This document shows, piece after piece, positions 28,316 to 36,792 of a stretch of DNA of 64,000 bases (its first letter is position 1; each line of letters starts with the position of its first letter). The translations under genes were made by a program, and so were the position numbers. This stretch comes from an uncultured Paraprevotella sp. Lineage in GTDB: Bacteria > Bacteroidota > Bacteroidia > Bacteroidales > Bacteroidaceae. The DNA is taken from the NCBI GenBank assembly GCA_947177395.1, contig CAMWUI010000004.1, forward strand, positions 1-64,000, in the 5' to 3' direction. Below the pieces are notes generated by a model, which saw only the letters and a program-made list of their open reading frames with translations, had not been told where the DNA came from and did no database searches.

Positions 28316-28879
28316 TTATTGTATATTCTTGATAAACTTGGCCGGTATGCCGCCTACAATCGTGTTTGCGGCTACGTCTTTCGTTACCACGGCTCCCGCC
28401 GCTACGACTGCGTTGTCACCGATTGTAACGCCTTGCAATAGGGTGGCGTTCGCCCCCACCCATACGTTCCTGCCCAATACGATGGGAGCCGGAACGGTGG
28501 TCTGTCGGGCTTCGGGGTGCAACTCATGGTTGAGTGTGGCAAACACCACGTTGTGTCCTATCTGGCATCCGTCTCCAAGTGTTACTCCTCCGTGATCCTG
28601 AAAGTGGCAACAGGCATTGATGAACACATCCTTGCCCACTGTGATGTTCTTGCCGAAGTCGGTGTAGAACGGCGGGAAGACGCGGAGCGATGCCGGTACG
28701 TCATAACCGAACAATTCGGAAAGCAGGCATCTCACCTCGTCCGGTTCGTGGTATGCCGTGTTGAGCCGGAAGGTGACGCGCCTCGCCTCGCCGCTCATCT
28801 CGTTCATGAACCGGTGTATCTCCTCCGTGTTGAGGGCTTTTCCCGTTTTTACGTATTCTTTGAAATCCTCGATATTCAT
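28316..28879 (-). CDS. Sugar O-acetyltransferase (left-handed beta-helix, maltose/galactoside acetyltransferase-like)
   Basis: Start [17 protein letters not shown] (internal ATG at 28879); [70 protein letters not shown]. Confidence 0.88.
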   Translation of the reverse strand: MNIEDFKEYVKTGKALNTEEIHRFMNEMSGEARRVTFRLNTAYHEPDEVRCLLSELFGYDVPASLRVFPPFYTDFGKNITVGKDVFINACCHFQDHGGVTLGDGCQIGHNVVFATLNHELHPEARQTTVPAPIVLGRNVWVGANATLLQGVTIGDNAVVAAGAVVTKDVAANTIVGGIPAKFIKNIQ

Positions 28880-29026
28880 AGTATGTGCTTTATTGTTTAT
28901 TGGGAGTTTGTGCGGACTCATTCCGTTGGCAAAGATACATATTATTATATGCACGTGGTGTTCACGGATTACGGATAGAATTACCTTTTTTACAGATTGT
29001 CGGGGGATATTGTGTTGGCAGTTGCG

Positions 29027-29395
29027 CTACAAGAATTTGTTGCGGACGGAACCGGGCAACTTGGCGACGACGGTGTTATACGACAAGCGCACCAGACTGA
29101 AAATAACGTCGTCCGGCACATCGCCCTTGAAATACACACTATTCCAGTATCGCTTGTTCATGTGCCATCCGGGCCGGATGCTCTCGTATTGTTCGCGCAA
29201 CTCTTCGGCTTTTTCCGGCGGACATTTCAGCAGGCAAAACTCAAACTCGTCTATGTGTACGACGCAAAACCATTTTTCGGCGACGGTGAAGCATAACAGC
29301 CCTCTGTTATATTCGTTTTTGTCCGTCTGCCACGGCATGGCCTCTTTCACCCCGGGAAGCGACAGGCAATAGTTTCTGAAGTCTTCTATATTCAT
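29027..29395 (-). CDS. MmcQ/YjbR family protein
   Basis: FRNYCLSLPGVKEAMPW...KWFCVVHIDEFEFCLLKCPPEKAEELREQYESIRPGWHMNKRYWNSV. Confidence 0.85.
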   Translation of the reverse strand: MNIEDFRNYCLSLPGVKEAMPWQTDKNEYNRGLLCFTVAEKWFCVVHIDEFEFCLLKCPPEKAEELREQYESIRPGWHMNKRYWNSVYFKGDVPDDVIFSLVRLSYNTVVAKLPGSVRNKFL

Positions 29396-29453
29396 TCTTG
29401 AGATACGTTTTGGGATATATCCGGACAGAGCATTGTCATGGCGCTTGCAGCCT

Positions 29454-29951
29454 TTAGAGTAGTTTCACGGCAATCGCCGCGCATGCTTCGGCGTCTGCTA
29501 ATGCGTGATGGTGGCGTGTAAGGTCGTAGCCGCAGTGATGCGCCACGGTATGCAACTGGTGATTGGGCAGGATGTTGCCGAGCCGGCGGCGTGCCGCGCG
29601 GCAGGTGCAGTGGAAACGGTAACTATCGGGGTAGTCCATCCCATACACTTGAAAGACAGCCTTCAGGCACCCTTCGTCAAACGGGCTGTTATGTGCCACG
29701 AGTGGAAGCCCCTCGATGAGAGGGGCTATTCGTGCCCATACGTCGGGAAACGGCGGAGCGTCTTCCACGTCCAGCATCGTCAGGCCGTGGACTCGGGTGG
29801 TCCAATAGGTGAAGAAGTCGGGACGGGGATAGATAAGGCTATAGAACCTGTCTGTTATCTGTCCGTCGCGTACGATGACGACACCGACACTGCACACACT
29901 GGAACGGCATCCGTTGGCCGTCTCGAAGTCAATGGCTGCGAAGTCCCTCAT
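29454..29951 (-). CDS. 3'-5' exonuclease, DnaQ-like
   Basis: DFAAIDFETANGCRSSVCSVGVVIVRDGQITDRFYSLI...VAHNSPFDEGCL...HHALADAEACA. Confidence 0.88.
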   Translation of the reverse strand: MRDFAAIDFETANGCRSSVCSVGVVIVRDGQITDRFYSLIYPRPDFFTYWTTRVHGLTMLDVEDAPPFPDVWARIAPLIEGLPLVAHNSPFDEGCLKAVFQVYGMDYPDSYRFHCTCRAARRRLGNILPNHQLHTVAHHCGYDLTRHHHALADAEACAAIAVKLL

Positions 29952-29960
29952 CTCCGGTCG

Positions 29961-30698
29961 TTAGGGAATCTCTGTGATGCTCATTTCAATGTCTTCCGCC
30001 GGCCGGTCGCCGCGGACAGTGGAAACCTGCTGTATCCGTTCCACCACGTCGAGCCCGTCCTCCACCTCTCCGAACACCGTATACTGTCCGTCGAGATGCG
30101 GCGTTCCGCCTATGGTGGAGTATATCTGCCGTTGTCCTTCGGTCAATCCGGCGTTGCCGTTCGCCTTTACCTGTGCCTCCGCTTCCGTGGCGAGCCGCTC
30201 CTGCAAATCCTGTAGTCCTGCGCGGTTCCGTTCGCGGCGCATCTGCATTATCTCGTCGCGGTGCTTGGCCGCCAATGCGTTGAATGCCTGTTGCATCTGC
30301 TGTATTTCCAGCTGTTTGGACAACTGCCGCAATTGTCCTTCGTTGTACACCTGTCCCCAGACGATGTAAAACTGCGAACCGCTGCTTTTGCGTTCCGGGT
30401 TCACTTCGTCTCCGAGGCGTGCCGCTGCCAATGCGCCGCGCTTATGGATGAGTCCGTCCTTGATTTCGGCGTCTATGGTGTATCCCGGTCCGCCCGTCCC
30501 TAACTGTTTGCCTGCCGGTGCTCCTTTCGAGTCGGGGTCTCCGCCCTGCACCATAAAGTCCTTGATGACGCGATGGAACAGCGTCCCGTTATAGAACCCT
30601 TCGCGTACCAAGCGGATGAAGTTGTCGCGGTGGAGCGGTGTCTTGTCATAGAGACGTACCGTGATATCGCCCAGTGTCGTTTGTATTTTTACCTTCAT
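29961..30698 (-). CDS. Peptidyl-prolyl cis-trans isomerase, cyclophilin type
   Basis: Start [80 protein letters not shown]. Confidence 0.9.
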   Translation of the reverse strand: MKVKIQTTLGDITVRLYDKTPLHRDNFIRLVREGFYNGTLFHRVIKDFMVQGGDPDSKGAPAGKQLGTGGPGYTIDAEIKDGLIHKRGALAAARLGDEVNPERKSSGSQFYIVWGQVYNEGQLRQLSKQLEIQQMQQAFNALAAKHRDEIMQMRRERNRAGLQDLQERLATEAEAQVKANGNAGLTEGQRQIYSTIGGTPHLDGQYTVFGEVEDGLDVVERIQQVSTVRGDRPAEDIEMSITEIP

Positions 30699-31224
30699 TG
30701 TTATCGTCTGTTTATTGTTGAAAATGTATGGTCCGAACCCCGGCCATTTGTCAATCATGCGGATAAGCCTCAAGGGGCCGCCGGTTGCAAAGATACGAAT
30801 TTTAAATGAGTAACTTTAAATAAATACGCAGGAATGGATAATATTGTGGGATAGATATGCTTAAGAGACAATCCAATGCTTTTTATTCTAAATGACGATT
30901 CAGAAAGAGTGCTGAGGTTATCGAAAAAGAATGAGAATTTATCTGCATTTTCCAAGTGTTCACTTGGGTCTTCGTCGTCAATCCGGTGTGATAGTGTTGA
31001 ATGCTCCTCCGGAAGAAAGTTTTTTCGCATTCGGATGCAAAATTGTTGCAATGCTTATCCATAATACAGAAATTCTCTATAACTTTGTTCTCGGCAATCG
31101 TCGCTTATGCTGGATTTAAGTTGTTGGATGTCAACTGTGAATTGCGAAATATTTGCGGAATTGCCGACTCTGATGAAGATTCTCTTATCCCGGGTTTTTG
31201 TGTTAAATTAACAACTGCAATAAA

Positions 31225-32511
31225 ATGAAACGAAATCTTCTGGTACTTTTGAATGTTTTGATTGGAATATTGAAAGCGTATTCCCAAACCGGAATATGGT
31301 CGGGAGATATCGAAGTGGACGGTGTGAAACTTCCGCTTGTATTTCATTTGGACGAAAACAATCCTACCCTTGATTCTCCCGCTCAAGCAGTAAAAGGTAT
31401 ACCGGTTCAAATCACAAGAACAGCTCCCGACAGCATATCAATGGGGATTCCGGCGATAGGTGCGGTTTTTAAAGGGGAATGTAAAAGCGATGAGATAATA
31501 GGTATTTTTACTCAAAGGGGAATCAACCTCCCTCTCGTTCTTAATCCGGGAGAGAAACGGTTACGGAGGCCACAGACGCCTCAGCCTCCTTATCCCTATT
31601 CGCAAGAAGAGGTCTGCTTCTCGAATGGTGAAGCGGTTTTGAGAGGCACGTTGACTTTGCCTGAGGGGGTTAGCCGGGAAACTCCGGTACTGATAATGGT
31701 CACTGGAAGCGGTCTTCAAAACCGTGACGAGGAGATTTTTAACCACAAACCTTTTGCCGTTATTGCCGATGCTTTGGCAAGAAATGGGATAGCCTCTCTG
31801 TGTTATGACGACCGTGGATTCGGTGAGTCAACCGGTGACGCAGTTAATTGTACTACTGAAGACCTGATGTATGATGCCTTGCCCGGTATCCGCCTTTTAC
31901 GTCAGAAATTCAATAGAGTGGGTGTGCTCGGCCATAGTGAAGGAGGAACGATTTCCTTTATGCTGGGGGTGGACAATAAGATTGATTTTATTGTCAGTCT
32001 GGCAGGGATGGTAATTTCAGGAAAGGAAACTCTTTTAGAGCAAAATCGTTACTTGCTCTCTCAAGCGGGATATCCGCAACAGATAGTGGATGAGTATTGT
32101 GGGCTTCTCTCATTGGCTTTTGCCGGTGATGAATCAGTACTCCAGAAATTGGAAACGTCAAGTTTGCCGATAGAGTTGAAACAGAATTTGCAGCCGGTTC
32201 TATGGCAATTAAAGACCCCGTATATGCAATATTTCTTGGCATTGGATATAAGGGATAAATTAGGGAATATGGGTTGTCCGGTATTGGCTTTAAATGGGAC
32301 AAAGGATACCCAAGTGTTCTATAAGAGTAATTTAAATGCCTTAAACAAGGGGCTGCCTTCAAGTTCCTTAAATAAAGTAATGGCATTAGACGGTTTAAAT
32401 CATCTGTTTCAACATTGCAAAACGGGCTCTGTCAATGAGTACGCCACCATTGAAGAAACAATCTCTCCTGAGGTTTTAGAAATAATTGCTCAATGGATTA
32501 AGGCATTATAG
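31225..32511 (+). CDS. Alpha/beta hydrolase with signal peptide
   Basis: VLIMVTGSGLQNRDEEIFNHKPFAVIADALARNGIASLCYDDRGFGESTG; VGVLGHSEGGTISFMLG. Confidence 0.85.
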   Translation: MKRNLLVLLNVLIGILKAYSQTGIWSGDIEVDGVKLPLVFHLDENNPTLDSPAQAVKGIPVQITRTAPDSISMGIPAIGAVFKGECKSDEIIGIFTQRGINLPLVLNPGEKRLRRPQTPQPPYPYSQEEVCFSNGEAVLRGTLTLPEGVSRETPVLIMVTGSGLQNRDEEIFNHKPFAVIADALARNGIASLCYDDRGFGESTGDAVNCTTEDLMYDALPGIRLLRQKFNRVGVLGHSEGGTISFMLGVDNKIDFIVSLAGMVISGKETLLEQNRYLLSQAGYPQQIVDEYCGLLSLAFAGDESVLQKLETSSLPIELKQNLQPVLWQLKTPYMQYFLALDIRDKLGNMGCPVLALNGTKDTQVFYKSNLNALNKGLPSSSLNKVMALDGLNHLFQHCKTGSVNEYATIEETISPEVLEIIAQWIKAL

Positions 32512-32743
32512 AGAAACAAGTTCAGTAGGTTTCTTTTCCGGCCATACAGTCAATGTTAATACGAAGTATGGTTATATTAAATGTTTATTTTTTTTAATTC
32601 TTTCCTGCGTTCCGTGATTTCATTCCAATCCATCTGCGATTTATTATTGCCACAATCCGGGAAGCATGAATCTTGATAGAGAACGAGCGAAAAAGAACGG
32701 GTTGGTAACAATAGCCGGAAAATGGGCTAAAAAAGGGGGGCCT

Positions 32744-32815
32744 GGAAAAATAAAACTTTCCAGTTGGAAAAATGAAATTACCCAGTTGGAAACATAAAAA
32801 TATCCAATTGGGGGC
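32744..32815. repeat. 22-bp period tandem array (ggaaaNAtaaaaNtttccagtt-like), about 3.3 units
   Basis: Units begin at 32744, 32766, 32788 and 32810 (exact 22-bp steps): ggaaaaataaaactttccagtt / ggaaaaatgaaattacccagtt / ggaaacataaaaatatccaatt / gggggct... Confidence 0.75.
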
Positions 32816-33116
32816 TTTGGGGAATACTCTATGAAGCATTCATTTCCCTTGTTTTAAAAATATAATACACCCTACATTTCAATAGAGATACGAAGAAGAA
32901 CAGATATATTTATGTCAAGCGATGACATTACTTGCGTAATGGTTCTTAATTGTCATGAATATTTGATGCGCCAATTGTATTTTTAGAAAAGACGGGTCGT
33001 ATGATTCTATAAACACCAAATGCCCCACTGATTTTCCACTGAGCCAGTCAGAATCTCATGAAAAATTAAGTTTCCGCACGTTTATGGTTATTGCATAAGG
33101 GCAGTAGAATGGAATT

Positions 33117-33171
33117 ATTTAGGTATTTTCGGAGGTTTGCTATTAAAACATTTAGGTATTTTCGGAGGTTT
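33117..33171. repeat. Pair of 22-nt direct repeats (atttaggtattttcggaggttt), 33-bp spacing
   Basis: Perfect copies at 33117-33138 and 33150-33171. Confidence 0.9.
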
Positions 33172-33207
33172 TTGCTGAACAAATTTACGTAACTATAATG
33201 AAATAGT

Positions 33208-33215
33208 TATCTTTG
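33208..33215 (+). promoter_or_regulatory. -7 box TATCTTTG for the DUF4143 ATPase, overlapping inverted repeat aacta...tagtt
   Basis: TAnnTTTG match ~30 nt upstream of the ATG; aactataatgaaatagtt at 33191-33208. Confidence 0.55.
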
Positions 33216-33245
33216 TACCCAAAACAAGACACAATATAAATATGT

Positions 33246-34577
33246 ATGGAGCGAATATTCAAGAGAAAATTATACGACCGTCTTCTTGAATGGAAACGAG
33301 TCCAAAACGGCAAATCGGCCATCTTGATAGAAGGAGCGCGACGTGTCGGCAAATCAACTCTTGTTGAGCAGTTTGCTAAGAATGAATATGAATCCTACAT
33401 ACTCATAGACTTCAACGAGGCATCCGATGAGGTAAAGTCCTTGTTCAACGACCTGATGAATAAAGATTTCATTTTCCTTCAGCTACAAGCCCTCTATAAT
33501 GTTGTTCTTAAGGAACGGAAGTCGGTCATCATTTTCGATGAGGTGCAAAAATGCCCCCTTGCCCGGCAAGCAATCAAATATCTGGTTAAGGACGGACGAT
33601 ATGACTACATAGAAACAGGCTCTCTCATCAGCATTAAGAAGAACACCAAGAACATCACAATTCCAAGCGAAGAAGAGCGTGTAACCCTATACCCTATGGA
33701 CTATGAAGAATTCAGATGGGCTTTGGGGGATGAAGCCACAGTGCCTTTGCTTCGTACATTTTATGAAAAGCGACTTCCTTTGGATAAAGCCCATCGGGAC
33801 AAAATGCGCGACTTCCGACTTTATATGCTGGTAGGCGGTATGCCACAAGCTGTAAATACATATATTGAGACCAATAATTTCAGTTTAGTAGATCATGCAA
33901 AACGTGGCATTATTAAGGTGTATCAAGATGACTTTCAAAAGCTCGATGAATCAGGACGTTTAGAAACACTTTTCATGGAAATTCCCTCACAACTCAGTCA
34001 GAAAAACAATCGGTATAAGCCTTACGCTGTCCTGGGGGATGTTGATGACGGCAAGTTGCTGGAACTTCTCAAAGATCTTGAAGACAGCAAGACCACCCTA
34101 TTCTCCTATCATTCGAATGATCCGAATGTAGGTATGTCGCTCACCAAGGATATTTCCAAATTCAAAATCTTCTGTGCTGACACAGGATTGTTTGTTACCC
34201 TTGCGTTTTGGGACAAAGACCAAATAGAGAATGTCATCTACCAGAAACTATTGAATGACAAACTCAGCACTAATTTAGGCTATGTCTATGAAAACGTCAT
34301 CGCACAGATGTTAGCGACGACTGGTAATAAGCTCTTTTATTACACTTGGCCTAAGGACGAGACCCACAACTATGAGATTGACTTTTTGCTCTCACGAGGT
34401 GCAAAGCTTCACCCGATTGAGGTCAAATCTTCGGGTTACAAGACTCACAAATCGCTTGATGTCTTCTGCCAGAAGTTTTCTCATATCATTGAACGACGTT
34501 ATCTGATATATACCAAGGATTTGCAGAAAGATTCGGAAACCCTCATGCTTCCTGTATATATGACTAATTTCTTGTGA
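33246..34577 (+). CDS. ATP-binding protein, AAA_14 + DUF4143 (PD-(D/E)xK-like C-terminal domain)
   Basis: Walker A GARRVGKST; Walker B SVIIFDEVQKCP; C-terminal YEIDFLLSRGAKLHPIEVKSSG. Confidence 0.88.
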   Translation: MERIFKRKLYDRLLEWKRVQNGKSAILIEGARRVGKSTLVEQFAKNEYESYILIDFNEASDEVKSLFNDLMNKDFIFLQLQALYNVVLKERKSVIIFDEVQKCPLARQAIKYLVKDGRYDYIETGSLISIKKNTKNITIPSEEERVTLYPMDYEEFRWALGDEATVPLLRTFYEKRLPLDKAHRDKMRDFRLYMLVGGMPQAVNTYIETNNFSLVDHAKRGIIKVYQDDFQKLDESGRLETLFMEIPSQLSQKNNRYKPYAVLGDVDDGKLLELLKDLEDSKTTLFSYHSNDPNVGMSLTKDISKFKIFCADTGLFVTLAFWDKDQIENVIYQKLLNDKLSTNLGYVYENVIAQMLATTGNKLFYYTWPKDETHNYEIDFLLSRGAKLHPIEVKSSGYKTHKSLDVFCQKFSHIIERRYLIYTKDLQKDSETLMLPVYMTNFL

Positions 34578-34950
34578 TAACATTTATACGTGAGTTCGGG
34601 ATAAGATATTGCTCATAAAAGTTGGTGATCCCCCAAATATGTTGTATTTTTATAGTTCTAAAATACAGGATATTACAACATGTATAAGCGATGATTACGG
34701 CATAGATAGAAGTTGCCAGAGATGCCATCTTAAAAGGATGGCGACATGCAGAATATAAGAAAAGAGTTGGAAAAAAAAATTGAGTGTCTATGATATTTTG
34801 CCTATCCACAAGAAACCGACTCTCACACGCCTGATTTTCTATGATACCATCCACTTTGTATGGGGCGAGGTTTCGGCTGAAATTTGTATGGGATAAAAAT
34901 GAAATCCGCCGTAACTTTGTGGGTTACAGCGGATTCGCTTTGATTGTTGG

Positions 34951-35035
34951 CGGAGAGAGAGGGATTCGAACCCCCGGTGCCTCTCAGCACGGCAGTTTTC
35001 AAGACTGCTGTAATCGACCACTCTACCATCTCTCC
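34951..35035 (-). tRNA. tRNA-Ser(TGA)
   Basis: Reverse complement GGAGAGATGGTAGAGTGGTCGATTACAGCAGTCTTGAAAACTGCCGTGCTGAGAGGCACCGGGGGTTCGAATCCCTCTCTCTCC: acceptor stem, TGA anticodon in the CAGTCTTGAAAACTG arm, variable arm, GGTTCGAATC T-loop. Confidence 0.93.
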
Positions 35036-35169
35036 TGACAGCTTCTCAAGAAGTCGTTCTTTCAAAACCGGTGCAAAGGTAGAGAATCTTTTTGGATTGA
35101 CCAAATTCTGAAGAACTTTTTTCGCTTGATATCTTCGCTATCTTATTGTCCGGTCAGGCGGAACGGTAT

Positions 35170-36660
35170 TTATAATTTCACGGTCTTTTTGTTGGTCTTT
35201 GATTCGTTGTGCAATCTGTCCAAAGCCGTTACTACGTATGTATAGCGGGTCCGACCGTTCTCATAAGGTAATTGTATGAATGTGTTGTGTGTGATGGCTA
35301 TGATCTTCCGGGGATTTTCGATATCAATCTTTTCCCCTTTTGCAAAACGGTAAACGACAAACTGGCGGGCTTTGTCCAGTTCGTTGCGGGCTTTGGGAGG
35401 GGTCCAGAACAGGAACAGACCGTCTGCTGTCCACACGTCTTTCAGCCTGCTGACTTTGCCGGGTCTCTTTTTGTCTATCCATGGCATTAACGGCTGCAGG
35501 GCCGGATAGCGGTGGTATTCCTGGCGCAGGCGTGTGGCGTAGCCTCCTTTGTTGTCCACGACGGCTTTGGCATACCACTGACAACTTCCGGCAATGCCGT
35601 CCAATGAACGTTGCAAGGCCATTTTGCGGTCTTGCTGATGCCGTCCGGCATTCAGCGGGTCAGGCTTTGAAACCGTACGGTCTACGTCCTGTCCGATGAA
35701 AAGGGGACGGTTGCCGGCATAGCGGCTCCACCAACGGATCAGTGTGTCATAGTCTGCCGACGGATGGCCGATTTCCCAGTATATCTGAGGTATGTTGTAG
35801 TCAACCCATCCTTCCGTCACCCATGCCAGCACGTCGGCATAGAGATCGTCGTAGTTTTGCAGTCCGTTGGTATTGCTTCCCAGCTGCGGGTCGCTTTTGC
35901 GGTTCCGGTATATGCCGAAAGGAGAGACTCCGAACTTCACCCATGGCTTTACTGCACGGATGCTGTCCCGCATCTGCCGGATGAACAGATTGACGTTGTT
36001 GCGGCGCCAGTCTCCTCTGTTCCGCCCGTTGCCGTAACGGGCGTATGTGGCATCGTCCGGTATAGGCGTTCCCGGTACGGGATAGGGATAGAAGTAGTCG
36101 TCCATGTGTATGCCGTCCACGTCGTACCGTCTTAGGATATCTGTTACGACGCTACATATATAGCTCCGGTTTTCCGGTTGTCCGGGATCGAAGATCAGTT
36201 GGTCGTCATACAGGAAAAAGCGTTCCGGGTGCTTGAAATAAGGGTGTGTCGTTGCCAGTTCCTTTGTCCCTTTGGTCTTTGCCCGATAGGGATTAATCCA
36301 GGCATGGAGTTCCATGTCGCGTTTGTGGCATTCGTCGACCATCCATTGCAGGGGGTCCCAGTAAGGGACTGGGGCGCATCCCTGTCGGCCGGTGAGATAG
36401 CGGCTCCATGGCTCGTAAGGACTGTTGTAGAGTGCATCGGCTTCTGCGCGCACTTGAAACAGGATAGCGTTGATGCCCGACTTTTTCAGTTCGTTCAGCT
36501 GGTAGGTCAGAGTGGCTTTCATCTTTTCCGTGCCTATGCCGTTGAACTGATTGTTTACACACTGAATCCATGCTCCCCGAAATTCGCGTTTCGGTGTTTC
36601 CTGCGCTTTCATGCTCCATAATGAACAAAGGCAGGTCAATAATAAAAGTGTTCTTTTCAT
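35170..36660 (-). CDS. Family 10 glycosylhydrolase-like (GHL10/YngK-type)
   Basis: KREFRGAWIQCVNNQF..LNELKKSGINAILFQVRAEADALYNSPYEPWSRYLTG...WMVDECHKRDMELHAWINPYRAK; DVDGIHMDDYFYPYP. Start ambiguous (36660, 36672 or 36690). Confidence 0.87.
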   Translation of the reverse strand: MKRTLLLLTCLCSLWSMKAQETPKREFRGAWIQCVNNQFNGIGTEKMKATLTYQLNELKKSGINAILFQVRAEADALYNSPYEPWSRYLTGRQGCAPVPYWDPLQWMVDECHKRDMELHAWINPYRAKTKGTKELATTHPYFKHPERFFLYDDQLIFDPGQPENRSYICSVVTDILRRYDVDGIHMDDYFYPYPVPGTPIPDDATYARYGNGRNRGDWRRNNVNLFIRQMRDSIRAVKPWVKFGVSPFGIYRNRKSDPQLGSNTNGLQNYDDLYADVLAWVTEGWVDYNIPQIYWEIGHPSADYDTLIRWWSRYAGNRPLFIGQDVDRTVSKPDPLNAGRHQQDRKMALQRSLDGIAGSCQWYAKAVVDNKGGYATRLRQEYHRYPALQPLMPWIDKKRPGKVSRLKDVWTADGLFLFWTPPKARNELDKARQFVVYRFAKGEKIDIENPRKIIAITHNTFIQLPYENGRTRYTYVVTALDRLHNESKTNKKTVKL

Positions 36661-36792
36661 GCGTTTTTTCATTCTGGTGCAAAAATACAACTAAATGGCC
36701 GGAGATACCTATGAAAAACATATATTTTTTAGATGCCGGTACCAAAAGATACCCGCAATTTCGTAACTTTACACCCATAAAAGCAGTTCACC

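Noticed and set aside
30790-31220. Overlapping short ORFs between cyclophilin and alpha/beta hydrolase
   Set aside because: No recognisable motif or consistent frame; only a possible TAACTTTG promoter box near 31080 was seen, too weak to list.
32594-32839. 81-aa minus ORF rich in FQLGNFIFPTGKFYF
   Set aside because: Derived from the 22-bp intergenic array; no protein evidence.
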